A stretch of 64,000 nucleotides of DNA from Caulobacter sp. Root1455 (GCF_001426905.1 NZ_LMFQ01000020.1:427758-491757), one strand, 5' to 3'; shown: positions 28,922 to 37,954, counted from the first letter of the stretch. Numbers and translations are program-made. Notes: generated from the sequence alone by a model not told the origin.

Positions 28922-29947
28922 ATGGCCGAAAACCTGTTCAACCGCCCCGACGCCATCGAACTGGTCAAGCTGGGCAAGACCACGATCACCCTGGGCGGGG
29001 TGGCGGCGGCGATCGTCATCGTCGTGGCCTCGATCTACCTCTCGAAGCTGGTGGCCGCCGGTCTGCGGCGGCTCCGCGAACGGTCGGTGGTCGCCGCCCC
29101 GTCGCTGTACATCGTCGAAAGGCTCAGCACCTACGGCCTGCGGACGATCGGCCTGCTGGTCGCCCTGTCGGTGATGGGCGTGAACCTGACCTCGCTGGCG
29201 GTGTTCGCCGGGGCCCTGGGCGTCGGCGTGGGCCTGGGCCTGCAAGGCCTGGTCAAGGACTTCGCCTCGGGGGTGTCGCTGATGTTCGAGCGCCTGGTGG
29301 CGGTGGGCGACTTCGTCGAACTGCAGAATGGCTCCCGCGGCGTGGTTCACGAGATCGGCCCGCGCTCGACCCGCATCCGCACCAACGACAGCACCGACCT
29401 GATCGTGCCCAATTCGGTGCTGGTCAACGAGCAGGTGATCAACTGGACCCTGCACCACAGCACGCGCCGCATCCATGTGCCGTTCGTCACCGCCTTCGGG
29501 GTCGACAAGGAGAAGGTGCGCGAGGCGGTGTTGGCGGCGGCCCACTCGGTGTCGTTCACCGCCCCCGACGACGCCGTGCGCAAGGCCCAGGTCTGGCTGG
29601 TGGGGTTTGGAGAGTCGTCGCTGAAGTTCGAGCTGATCGTCTGGCCGACCGTGGACTCGGTGCGCCGCCCGGCGGCGATCTTCGCGGCCTATACCTGGGC
29701 GATCGACGACGCCCTGCGCGGGGCGGGCATCGAGGTGCCCTATCCGCAACGCGACGTGCGCCTGCGTGGGCTGTTCGGCGAGGAGGGCGACGACGCTCGC
29801 GCCGCCCTGCGCCTGGAGACCCGGGCCGGCCGCAAGGCCAAGGCCAAGGCCGCCCACGCCTCGAAGAACGACGCGGCCGAGGATCTCAAGCGCGAGGATC
29901 CCGAAGAGCCGCCGCTGCCGGTCCAGGGGCCACCCAGCAAGCCCTGA
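28922..29947 (+). CDS. MscS-family mechanosensitive ion channel
   Basis: The 341-residue inner-membrane protein has three transmembrane helices. The third is the Gly/Ala-rich pore helix, with AGALGVGVGLGLQGLVKDF at about residues 97-115. The beta domain (VAVGDFVELQNGSRGVVHEIGPRSTRIRTNDSTDLIVPNS) and the C-terminal vestibule follow, ending in a charged Lys/Glu tail. It releases solutes on hypo-osmotic shock. ATG 28922 chosen; upstream extension is repeat-adjacent sequence. Size is close to typical MscS (about 290-340). Confidence 0.94.
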   Translation: MAENLFNRPDAIELVKLGKTTITLGGVAAAIVIVVASIYLSKLVAAGLRRLRERSVVAAPSLYIVERLSTYGLRTIGLLVALSVMGVNLTSLAVFAGALGVGVGLGLQGLVKDFASGVSLMFERLVAVGDFVELQNGSRGVVHEIGPRSTRIRTNDSTDLIVPNSVLVNEQVINWTLHHSTRRIHVPFVTAFGVDKEKVREAVLAAAHSVSFTAPDDAVRKAQVWLVGFGESSLKFELIVWPTVDSVRRPAAIFAAYTWAIDDALRGAGIEVPYPQRDVRLRGLFGEEGDDARAALRLETRAGRKAKAKAAHASKNDAAEDLKREDPEEPPLPVQGPPSKP

Positions 29948-30049
29948 GGTTGGACCGTGACCCTTCCCTTCGCGTCAGTCTTGACCCCGCTACCGCGCCG
30001 CCGCAATCTTCTCGCAACTGCGAAATAAGAAACGAACTGGGAAGCGCGC

Positions 30050-31099
30050 ATGAAGACCCCCCGAGGCTTTTTCAAACCCCTGGCCATCGGCGCGCCGACC
30101 CCGTGGCGCGAACCGCCGGCCCGGGTCGAACGGATGATCCACTTCGTGCCGCCGCACCTGGACAAGGTGCGCGCCAAGGTCCCCGAGATCGCCCCGACTG
30201 TCGACGTGATCCTGGCCAATTTGGAGGACGCCATCCCCGCCGACGCCAAGGGCGCGGCCCTGGCCGGCGCGATCGCCATGGCCCGCGAGACCGACTTCAA
30301 GGCCCTGGGCGTGGGGCTGTGGGTGCGGATCAACTGCCTCAACTCGCCCTGGCACCTGGACGAGGTGGCCACCCTGGTCGAGAAGGCGGGAAACCAGATC
30401 GACGTGATCATGGTCCCCAAGGTCGAGGGGCCGTGGGACATCTTCTACATGGACCAGCTGCTGGCCTCGCTGGAGGCCAAGCACGGCGTCACCCGGCCGA
30501 TCCTGCTGCACGCCATCCTCGAGACGGCGGAAGGCGTGATGAACGTCGAGGCCATCGCCGGGGCCAGCCCGCGCATGCAGGGCATCAGCCTGGGCCCGGC
30601 GGATCTCGCCGCCAGCCGCGCCATGAAGACCACCCGGGTCGGCGGCGGCCATCCCGGCTACCGCGTGATCGAGGACCCGCACGCTGACGGTTCGCCCCGC
30701 GTCTCCGTCCAGCAGGACCTGTGGCACTACACCTTCGCCAAGATGGTCGACGCCTGCGCGGCCCATGGCATCAAGCCGTTCTACGGTCCGTTCGGGGCCA
30801 TCGACGACCCGGTCGCCTGCGAGCAGCAGTTCCGCAACGCCTTCCTGATGGGCTGCGCCGGGGCCTGGAGCCTGCACCCCAGCCAGATCGCCATCGCCAA
30901 GGCGGTGTTCAGCCCGGCGCCGGACGAAGTGATCTTCGCCAAGCGCATCCTGGAGGCCATGCCGGACGGCACTGGCGTGGCCATGCTGGACGGCAAGATG
31001 CAGGACGACGCGACTTGGAAACAGGCCAAGGTCATGGTCGATTGCGCCAGGCAGATCGCGGCCAAGGATGCGGAGTATGCGGCGCTCTATGGGTTTTAG
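30050..31099 (+). CDS. HpcH/HpaI aldolase/citrate lyase family protein (malyl-CoA lyase-like)
   Basis: The 349-residue product resembles L-malyl-CoA / beta-methylmalyl-CoA lyases of the CitE superfamily. It has [14 protein letters not shown], the acidic metal-binding [57 protein letters not shown] with its metal-ligand Glu, and the [13 protein letters not shown] motif with metal-ligand Asp. Expected reaction: reversible cleavage of (3S)-malyl-CoA or a methylated analogue into an acyl-CoA and glyoxylate, requiring Mg. The exact substrate cannot be read from sequence. Single transcription unit. Confidence 0.88.
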   Translation: MKTPRGFFKPLAIGAPTPWREPPARVERMIHFVPPHLDKVRAKVPEIAPTVDVILANLEDAIPADAKGAALAGAIAMARETDFKALGVGLWVRINCLNSPWHLDEVATLVEKAGNQIDVIMVPKVEGPWDIFYMDQLLASLEAKHGVTRPILLHAILETAEGVMNVEAIAGASPRMQGISLGPADLAASRAMKTTRVGGGHPGYRVIEDPHADGSPRVSVQQDLWHYTFAKMVDACAAHGIKPFYGPFGAIDDPVACEQQFRNAFLMGCAGAWSLHPSQIAIAKAVFSPAPDEVIFAKRILEAMPDGTGVAMLDGKMQDDATWKQAKVMVDCARQIAAKDAEYAALYGF

Positions 31100-31100
31100 G

Positions 31101-31236
31101 TCCTCCCCCTGTGGGGGAGGTGTCGGCGAAGCCGACGGAGGGGGGCGTGGTCGGATGTTGGCCGCGAGTTCGGATCGAAGGCCCTAGAACTCCCCCCACC
31201 GATCGCTTCGCGATCGCCTCCCCCACAGGGGGAGGG
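31101..31236. repeat. palindromic intergenic repeat, family B
   Basis: CCTCCCCCTGTGGGGGAGG left arm and CCTCCCCCACAGGGGGAGG right arm, with the inner hairpin TGTCGGCGAAGCCGACGGAG. It separates the convergent malyl-CoA lyase-like and OsmC genes. Confidence 0.88.
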
Positions 31237-31243
31237 CCTGGTT

Positions 31244-31660
31244 TCAGGCCGCCGAAGTCACCACCCGCGACCCCGCCACCAGCATCTTGTGGATCGGGCA
31301 GGCCTCGGCGATCTCCATCAGCCGCGCCCGCTGGGCGTCATCGAGGTCGCCGCCCAGGGTGATCACGCGCTCGAAGATGTCGGCCGGCTGCGAGGACGGG
31401 TCGCGCCGCCAGGTCACCTCCACATGCACCGCGCCCAGCGACCAGGCCTTGCGGTTGGCGTAGAGCCGCAGGGTCTGGGTGGTGCAGGCCGCCAGGCCGG
31501 CGGCCACCAGGTCATGGGGATTGGGGCCGATGTCGAGCCCGCCGTTCAGGGGGGCCAGATCGGCCGCGAAGCGGATGGGGCCGGCGGTGACGAGGATCTG
31601 CACGCCGCCGTGGCCGCTGTCGTCGGCGATGGCGGAAGGGCGGGCGGGGACGGCGATCAT
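31244..31660 (-). CDS. OsmC-family protein
   Basis: OsmC/Ohr proteins reduce organic hydroperoxides with two Cys. The 138-residue product has the fold pattern RFAADLAPLNGGLDIGPNPHDLVAAGLAAC with the first Cys in AACTTQTLRLYA. The second Cys is in EACPIHKML near the C-terminus. This late CP(I/V)H form is that of the YhfA/OsmC-like branch rather than Ohr. Substrate not determined. Divergent or neighbouring genes are unrelated, and a family-D repeat lies upstream. Confidence 0.9.
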   Translation of the reverse strand: MIAVPARPSAIADDSGHGGVQILVTAGPIRFAADLAPLNGGLDIGPNPHDLVAAGLAACTTQTLRLYANRKAWSLGAVHVEVTWRRDPSSQPADIFERVITLGGDLDDAQRARLMEIAEACPIHKMLVAGSRVVTSAA

Positions 31661-31737
31661 GGGGCGGACTCCGGCTGGCGTTCCACTTGCTACCGTGAAG
31701 CCGGGCCGTCTTGTACGGATTTATCGCTCTATTCCGC

Positions 31738-31840
31738 TGTCATCCCGGACAAGCGCGTAGCGCGCCGATCCGGGACCGCCGGAAGCGCCGGCGCTCAGGC
31801 GTCGGTCCCGGATCTTCGCTGCGCTACGTCCGGGATGACA
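31738..31840. repeat. palindromic intergenic repeat, family D
   Basis: TGTCATCCCGGACAAGCGCG at the left is complementary to the right end TACGTCCGGGATGACA. GATCCGGGACCG and CGGTCCCGGATC form the inner arms. It lies between the OsmC gene and the 66-aa gene. Confidence 0.88.
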
Positions 31841-31861
31841 GTCTTCGAGGGGGAGAAAGAA

Positions 31862-32062
31862 CTAGGCCGCCGCCACCTGGTGCGAGGTCACCTCGAACAG
31901 GCGGGTGGCGCCGCGCCACACCTCGACGGTGTCGCAGCCGCGATGGACGCCGACCAGCTGTTCGGCGCGACGGCGCGCGGCCTGGTCGTCGGGGCAAGGG
32001 GTGACATCGAAACGCGGCACCGAGCCATCGGACTCGACACAGAAAAACGTGAACACCTGCAT
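31862..32062 (-). CDS. small conserved hypothetical protein (66 aa)
   Basis: No named family recognised. The product starts MQVFTFFCVESDGSVPRFDV and ends TVEVWRGATRLFEVTSHQV. It parallels the product of 420-638 (TYTFVGLSADG ... IEVWDGHVRLFTV), so the two look like paralogues of one small soluble fold. The ATG at 32062 behind GGATG is preferred over 32080 because it aligns with the other copy. Unknown role. Confidence 0.65.
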   Translation of the reverse strand: MQVFTFFCVESDGSVPRFDVTPCPDDQAARRRAEQLVGVHRGCDTVEVWRGATRLFEVTSHQVAAA

Positions 32063-32455
32063 GGGAACATCCGTTCGCATCAGGCGGGACCGGGTCCATA
32101 TTCGATGGGCGGGGCCGCGGGCGTCGGCTGGATTCTCAGCCGACTAGAAGGATATAGGTGAGAACCTGGCGATTAACCAGAGAGCGCGGGTTTCGATACA
32201 AGACTCTCCACAGGACTCTCACGAAGACGAATCCCTGAGCCTCGCAGGGGTTCCGGCCGAGTCATGGTGTCGCTGCGACGACAAGTCGCAGGCCAGGGCT
32301 CCGCGTATTCTTCTGGAACCCCAATGAGTCCGGCGTGAGTCCCGTACAAAGCGAGGTTTGGCGATTTCGAGGCGATGAACCGCCAAAAGCGGTTTCGTTT
32401 TCGGTTATCGCGCTCTAGGTTCGCCACCTTTCCGTAACGGCGACGTTAGAGACCC
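32063..32455. other. 393-base gene-free region upstream of accA with six GANTC sites
   Basis: No protein gene is credible; the one frame on the minus strand has no family signal. The region holds six GANTC sites (starting 32202, 32214, 32229, 32259, 32326, 32337) in 140 bases, an unusual cluster for a CcrM-methylating organism, plus nested complementary segments described separately. The last 90 bases (less GC-rich, TTTCGTTTTCGGTTATCG) probably hold the accA promoter. Confidence 0.55.
32213..32331 (+). ncRNA. candidate structured RNA upstream of accA
   Basis: Three nested complementary pairs: GGACTC (32213-32218) with GAGTCC (32326-32331); GGGGTTCC (32247-32254) with GGAACCCC (32315-32322); CTGCGAC (32273-32279) with GTCGCAG (32285-32291) around GACAA. 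A long interrupted hairpin of this kind could be a small RNA or a leader of accA. Strand is uncertain because the pairing works on both. No Rfam family is recognised. Confidence 0.3.
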
Positions 32456-33418
32456 ATGGCCGCGCATTATCTCGACTTCGAGCGACCCATCGCCGATCTG
32501 GAAAGCAAGATCGAGGAGCTGTCGCGGCTCTCCGAGACGGCGGGTCCCGGCGCGTTCGAGACCGAGATCCAGGCGCTGCGCGATCGCGCCCAGCAGCTTC
32601 GGAAAGAAGCCTATGCCGGCCTCGACGCCTGGCAGAAGACCATGGTCGCCCGCCATCCCGAGCGTCCGCACCTGAAGGACTATGTCGCCGGTCTGATCGA
32701 CGAGTTCGTCGAGCTGCGCGGCGACCGCAAGTTCGCCGACGACCAGGCGATCGTCGGGGGCCTGGGCCGGTTCCGCGGCGTCCCGGTGGTCGTGATGGGC
32801 CACGAGAAGGGCCACGACACCACCACCCGCCTGAAGCACAATTTCGGCATGGCCCGCCCCGAGGGCTATCGCAAGGCCGTCCGCCTGATGGACATGGCCG
32901 AGCGCTTCAACCTGCCGGTCATCACCTTCGTCGACACCGCCGGGGCCTATCCGGGCCTGGGCGCCGAGGAGCGCGGCCAGGCCGAGGCCATCGCCCGCTC
33001 GACCGAGCGCGGCCTGGTGCTGGGCACCCCGATGGTCGCCACCATCGTCGGCGAAGGCGGTTCGGGCGGCGCCATCGCCCTGGCCGGCGCCAACAAGGTG
33101 CTGATCCTTGAGCACTCGATCTATTCGGTGATCTCGCCGGAAGGCGCGGCCTCGATCCTGTGGCGCGACGGCGCCCGGGCCAAGGACGCGGCCGCCAACA
33201 TGAAGATCACCGCCCAGGACCTGATCCAGCTGAAGATCGTCGACCGCATCGTCGAGGAGCCGGCCGGCGGGGCCCATTCCGACCCGGCCGCCGCCATCGA
33301 AGCCGTCGGCGACGCGGTCGAGGACGAACTGAAGAAGCTGATGAAGCTGTCGCCCGCCGAGCTGAAGAAGCAGCGGGCCGCGCGGTTCTACGCGATCGGC
33401 CGCGAGGGGCTGCAGTAG
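32456..33418 (+). CDS. accA: acetyl-CoA carboxylase carboxyltransferase subunit alpha
   Basis: AccA with AccD transfers the carboxyl group from biotin to acetyl-CoA, the first step of fatty-acid synthesis. The 320-residue product has the usual N-terminal helical part (YLDFERPIADLESKIEELSRL) and the carboxyltransferase core: DRKFADDQAIVGGLGRF, VDTAGAYPGLGAEERGQAEA, TIVGEGGSGGAIALAGANK and SVISPEGAASILWRD. All oxyanion-loop glycines are present. Full length. A small membrane protein gene overlaps its stop codon by one base. Confidence 0.97.
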   Translation: MAAHYLDFERPIADLESKIEELSRLSETAGPGAFETEIQALRDRAQQLRKEAYAGLDAWQKTMVARHPERPHLKDYVAGLIDEFVELRGDRKFADDQAIVGGLGRFRGVPVVVMGHEKGHDTTTRLKHNFGMARPEGYRKAVRLMDMAERFNLPVITFVDTAGAYPGLGAEERGQAEAIARSTERGLVLGTPMVATIVGEGGSGGAIALAGANKVLILEHSIYSVISPEGAASILWRDGARAKDAAANMKITAQDLIQLKIVDRIVEEPAGGAHSDPAAAIEAVGDAVEDELKKLMKLSPAELKKQRAARFYAIGREGLQ

Positions 33419-33621
33419 TGTTCGATCCAGGCCCGCGCGACCCTCTGCTCGGAGCGGAAGTCGGCGGGCGGCGGAAGCAATCGGACAATAATTGGTTTGG
33501 CGCGGGTCTCGACGCGGGCTTGTCCAACGCCGGCTGGCTGGCCCTGCCCATCGTCGCCGTCCTAGGTCTCTGCGCGGTGGTTTTCGTTGCCTGGCAGAGA
33601 TTTTTCGGCGGGCGCCGATAA
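33418..33621 (+). CDS. small single-pass membrane protein (67 aa), GTG start
   Basis: A GTG at 33418 overlaps the accA stop (TAGTG), and the frame encodes 67 residues. A polar N-terminus (DPGPRDPLLGAEVGGRRKQ) leads to one hydrophobic helix WLALPIVAVLGLCAVVFVAW and a basic tail RFFGGRR. This is the shape of a type II or C-tail-anchored small membrane protein, translationally coupled to accA. No family recognised. It may be real but has not been seen elsewhere by me. Confidence 0.5.
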   Translation: MFDPGPRDPLLGAEVGGRRKQSDNNWFGAGLDAGLSNAGWLALPIVAVLGLCAVVFVAWQRFFGGRR

Positions 33622-33635
33622 AATCGCCGACCCTA

Positions 33636-33662
33636 TGTCACGTCTGGCCGCCTAACCTCGTC
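33636..33662 (+). promoter_or_regulatory. ECF41-type promoter before AhpD-like gene
   Basis: TGTCACG (33636-33642), 16 bases, CGTC (33659-33662). This differs from the ECF41 consensus TGTCACA-N16-CGTC at one base and has exact spacing. The start codon of the AhpD-like gene is 45 bases downstream. A perfect copy of the consensus lies before the ECF41 operon at 43875. Confidence 0.72.
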
Positions 33663-33706
33663 TTGTTCCGAAAGCCCGATCGCAGGGCCAAATCGAGGAC
33701 AAGACC

Positions 33707-34141
33707 ATGAGCGTCGAAACCGCCCCCTTCCGCCACGACGTCAACGTTCCGGCCGTCTACCAGGCCTTCATCGCCGCCGAGACCGCGGCGGTGGGCGCCG
33801 GGGTCGACGGCCACCTGGTGCACTTGGTCAAGCTGCGCGCCTCGCAGCTGAACCAGTGCGCCTTCTGCGTGAAGATGCACTCCAAGGAAGCCCGCGACGA
33901 CGGCGAGACCAACGAGCGGCTGGACCGTCTGGTGGTCTGGCGCCACGTGTCGGACTTCACCGCCAAGGAGAAGGCCGCCCTGGCCTGGACCGAGGCCCTT
34001 ACCCAGCTGCCCGTCCACACCGATCTCGGCCCGCTGCGCGCCGACCTGCGGACCCACTTCAGCGACGTCGAGGCCAGCGCCCTGACGACGGTGATCGCGA
34101 TGATCAACCTGTGGAACCGCCTGGGCGTGTCGGTGCACTAA
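33707..34141 (+). CDS. carboxymuconolactone decarboxylase/AhpD-like protein
   Basis: The 144-residue product has the AhpD-like redox motif: C51-x-x-C54 and H58 in LNQCAFCVKMHSKEA, with preceding VHLVKLRASQLNQ. The helix DFTAKEKAALAWTEALTQL and ALTTVIAMINLWNRLGVSV complete the CMD fold. Family members reduce peroxides or protein disulphides, and the label decarboxylase is usually wrong for this C-x-x-C subgroup. It carries an ECF41-type promoter, and CMD proteins are the classic ECF41 target, so it is probably controlled by the sigma factor encoded at 44863. Confidence 0.93.
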   Translation: MSVETAPFRHDVNVPAVYQAFIAAETAAVGAGVDGHLVHLVKLRASQLNQCAFCVKMHSKEARDDGETNERLDRLVVWRHVSDFTAKEKAALAWTEALTQLPVHTDLGPLRADLRTHFSDVEASALTTVIAMINLWNRLGVSVH

Positions 34142-34144
34142 ATT

Positions 34145-34277
34145 CCTCCCCCTGTGGGGGAGGTGTCGCCGAAGGGGACGGTGGGGGGAGTGATCGGCAG
34201 TCGGCCCGCGTCTGGATCGAACGAGCCTAAAACTCCCCCCACCGGTCCTTCGGACCGCCTCCCCCACGGGGGGAGGG
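34145..34277. repeat. palindromic intergenic repeat, family B
   Basis: CCTCCCCCTGTGGGGGAGG left, CCTCCCCCACGGGGGGAGG right, inner CACCGGTCCTTCGGACCGCC hairpin. It follows the AhpD-like gene. Confidence 0.87.
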
Positions 34278-34292
34278 ACTTCGGGAGGATGA

Positions 34293-35339
<1,047 letters not shown>

Positions 35340-35349
35340 CTACGCGGAA

Positions 35350-35489
35350 CGCCCCCTCCGTCATGTCGCGTATTCGCGCCATGCCACCTCCCCCGTTTCA
35401 CGGGTGAGGAGGAAGCTGGACCGCCCTCCTCCTCACCCGCATCGCGGGGGAGGTGGCGCGATGCGCAGCATCGTGACGGAGGGGGCGTC
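35350..35489. repeat. palindromic intergenic repeat, family A
   Basis: CGCCCCCTCCGTCATGTCGCG at the left and CGTGACGGAGGGGGCG at the right, with CACCTCCCCCGTTTCACGGG facing CCGCATCGCGGGGGAGGTGG inside. It precedes the GGDEF/EAL gene. Confidence 0.87.
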
Positions 35490-35608
35490 TAGCGCCGCGC
35501 AAGGTCACGGTAAACGCCCCCGCAAACACTGTGACAGCAACGTGAAGTTTTCGCGAAATAGCAACGCTTCGGCCCACAGATTAGCCAGTCGTTAGGTCAG
35601 AAATGGTC

Positions 35609-35628
35609 CCTCCACCCGCGAGTGGAGG
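35609..35628 (+). promoter_or_regulatory. hairpin that pairs with the ribosome-binding site
   Basis: CCTCCAC (35609-35615), loop CCGCGA, GTGGAGG (35622-35628): a perfect 7-bp stem. The GGAGG in its 3' arm is the Shine-Dalgarno sequence of the ATG at 35636. Folding would block initiation. Confidence 0.55.
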
Positions 35629-35635
35629 CGTATCT

Positions 35636-37879
35636 ATGTTCACCCTGCGAGACACCGTTTCTTCCCTGGTTCCGGCCCGCGCCGACAGCCTGGGCAAGAC
35701 CCTGTACGAGCGGTTCCGCGAGGAGCCCGACACCCTGATCGTGCCGGTGCTCGACGCCGACGACCGGCCGATCGGCCTGGTCGAGCGCAACGCCTTCTTC
35801 CTGCGCATGGCCGCCGAATACGGCCGCGCCCTCTACGCCCTGCGGCCGATCTCGGTGCTGATGGACAACGACCCCCTGGTGGTCGAGGCCGACGTCGAGC
35901 TGGCGGCCTTCACCAGCGACAGCCTGTCGTACCGGGCCAGCGACCTGCTGCGCGGCTTCATCGTCACCGACGGCGGCCGCTATCTGGGCGTCGGCACGGT
36001 GCTGGGCCTGCTGCAGGCCGCCAACGAGACCAACCGCCGGGGCGTCGAGGCCCTGGCTTCGGCGAAGGCCGCCGCCGAGCAGGCCCGCACCTTCATGACC
36101 GCGGTGGTCGAGGCCATCCCGTCGATGGTGTTCGTCAAGCGGGCGGACGACCACACCTATGTCCTCCTCAACCGCGCCGGCGAGAAGATCCTGGGCCACG
36201 CCCGCGCCGACATGATCGGCCGCACCGACGCCGACTTCTACCCGGCCGAACAGGCGGCGATCTATCGCGAGCGCGACGCCGAGGTGATCTCCTCGGGCGA
36301 GGTGCGGGTGATCGAGGAGGACCACGTGCCGCGCAAGGACGGCTCCCTGGCCCTACTGCGCACCAAGAAGATCGCCATTCCCGGCCCCGACGGCGCGGCC
36401 GAATACCTGCTGGGCGTCTCCGAGGACATCGCCGAGCGCAAGCGGGCCGAGGCCCAGATCGCCCGGCTGGCGCACTACGATCCGCTGACGGATCTTCCCA
36501 ACCGGCTGCTGTTCCAGAAGGACCTGGCCGCGGCCCTCAGCCGCGCGGCGCGCCGCGAAGACCTGGTGGCGGTGCACTGCATCGACCTGGACCGCTTCAA
36601 GACCGTCAACGACACCCTGGGCCATCCGATCGGCGACGCCCTGCTGAAGACCGCCGCCGAACGCCTGCGGGCCTGCGTGCGCGAAGGCGACACCGTCGCG
36701 CGCCTGGGCGGCGACGAGTTCGCGGTGGTCCAGTGCGGCCTGACCGATCTTTCCGGCGCCACGCGTCTGGCCGGCCGCATCGTCGAGGCCCTGGCCGAGA
36801 CCTTCGAACTGCAGGGCCACCAGGTGATGATCGGCGGCAGCGTCGGGGTGGCGGTGTCGCCCAACGACGGGTCGGACAGCGGCGAACTGCTGAAGAAGGC
36901 CGACATGGCCCTCTATCGCGCCAAGGCCGACGGGCGCGGGGCCTTCCATTTCTTCGAGCGGGCCATGGACGAGGCCCTGCAGGCGCGCCGGGCCTTGGAG
37001 CTGGACCTGCGCGTGGCCCTGGCCGAGGGCCAGTTCGAGCTCTACTACCAGCCGCTGTTCAACCTGGGCGCCGACAAGGTGATGGGGTGCGAGGCCCTGC
37101 TGCGCTGGAACCACCCGAGCCGCGGCATGGTCTCGCCGGGCGACTTCATCCCGATCGCCGAGGAGATCGGCCTGATCAATCCGCTGGGCGAGTGGGTGCT
37201 GCGCGAGGCCTGCCGCGAGGCGGCCGGCTGGCCCGAGCACGTGCGCCTGGCCGTCAACCTGTCGCCGGCCCAGTTCCGCGACAAGCACCTGGTCGGCATC
37301 GTGGTCTCGGCCCTGGCGGTCTCGGGCCTGCCGGCCGAGCGGCTGGAGCTGGAGATCACCGAGTCGGTCCTGCTGCAGGACAGCGTCGGCAACATGTCGG
37401 TCCTGCACCACCTGAAGGCCCTGGGCGTGCGGATCTCGATGGACGACTTCGGCACCGGCTATTCGTCGCTGAGCTATCTGCGCAGCTTCCCGTTCGACAA
37501 GATCAAGATCGACCAGACCTTCGTGCGCGACATCCTCGACGACGCCGACGCCCTGGCGATCATCAAGGCCGTGCTCGACCTGGGCGCCAGCCTGGGCATC
37601 ACGACGACGGCCGAGGGGGTGGAGTCGGTGGAGCAGCTGGACGAACTGCGCCGCCAGGGCTGCGGCGAGATCCAGGGCTATTTCATCAGCCGCCCCAAGC
37701 CGGCCGCCGAGATCGCGGCGATGCTGGGGGTGACGGTCCAGAGCGCCGGCAGGGCGTCCGTCGTCACCTTCTCCCAAACCGAAACCTTCTCCCATGGGGA
37801 GAAGGCGGGGCCCGCGCCGCAGGCGTGGGAGGATGAGGGGGTTCCGAGCCAGCCGGCGCGCCGGCAGGGCGCTGAGTGA
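35636..37879 (+). CDS. CBS-PAS-GGDEF-EAL cyclic-di-GMP signalling protein
   Basis: A 747-residue cytoplasmic protein. An N-terminal CBS-like pair (about 20-140, TLIVPVLDADDRPIGLVERN), a PAS domain (about 165-275), a GGDEF domain with intact GGDEF (RLGGDEFAVV) and an I-site REGD five residues before it, and an EAL domain with EALLRW, ELEITES and DDFGTGYSSL. Motifs for both synthesis and hydrolysis of c-di-GMP look intact; which dominates cannot be told. Start: ATG 35636, directly behind GGAGG; the ATG at 35603 would place the SD hairpin inside the gene. The last 30 or so residues (HGEKAGPAPQAWEDEG...) are encoded by a family-C repeat. Confidence 0.93.
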   Translation: MFTLRDTVSSLVPARADSLGKTLYERFREEPDTLIVPVLDADDRPIGLVERNAFFLRMAAEYGRALYALRPISVLMDNDPLVVEADVELAAFTSDSLSYRASDLLRGFIVTDGGRYLGVGTVLGLLQAANETNRRGVEALASAKAAAEQARTFMTAVVEAIPSMVFVKRADDHTYVLLNRAGEKILGHARADMIGRTDADFYPAEQAAIYRERDAEVISSGEVRVIEEDHVPRKDGSLALLRTKKIAIPGPDGAAEYLLGVSEDIAERKRAEAQIARLAHYDPLTDLPNRLLFQKDLAAALSRAARREDLVAVHCIDLDRFKTVNDTLGHPIGDALLKTAAERLRACVREGDTVARLGGDEFAVVQCGLTDLSGATRLAGRIVEALAETFELQGHQVMIGGSVGVAVSPNDGSDSGELLKKADMALYRAKADGRGAFHFFERAMDEALQARRALELDLRVALAEGQFELYYQPLFNLGADKVMGCEALLRWNHPSRGMVSPGDFIPIAEEIGLINPLGEWVLREACREAAGWPEHVRLAVNLSPAQFRDKHLVGIVVSALAVSGLPAERLELEITESVLLQDSVGNMSVLHHLKALGVRISMDDFGTGYSSLSYLRSFPFDKIKIDQTFVRDILDDADALAIIKAVLDLGASLGITTTAEGVESVEQLDELRRQGCGEIQGYFISRPKPAAEIAAMLGVTVQSAGRASVVTFSQTETFSHGEKAGPAPQAWEDEGVPSQPARRQGAE

Positions 37880-37954
37880 AATCGTCGGCGGCGTAACCCC
37901 TCACCCTCCCATCGTTTCACGATGGGTCCCTCCCTCTCCCTCAAGGAGAGGGTT
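37783..37954. repeat. palindromic intergenic repeat, family C
   Basis: ACCTTCTCCCATGGGGAGAAGG opens it, GGGAGGATGAGGGGG and CCCTCACCCTCCCATCG lie inside, CCCTCTCCCTCAAGGAGAGGG closes it. The left half overlaps the 3' coding end of the GGDEF/EAL gene. Confidence 0.85.

Noticed and set aside
32173-32427. An 84-residue minus-strand frame upstream of accA
   Set aside because: No family, no ribosome site that I can see, and its codons lie in the GANTC/structured region. Not supported as a gene.
35498-35560. TGTGACA near 35530 as a third ECF41 promoter on the minus strand
   Set aside because: The required GACG element is not present 16 bases away, and no gene starts on that strand within reach.
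36353-37795. A long minus-strand frame opposite the GGDEF/EAL gene
   Set aside because: The plus-strand protein has intact GGDEF and EAL motifs; the antisense product is Gln/Gly/Arg-rich nonsense.
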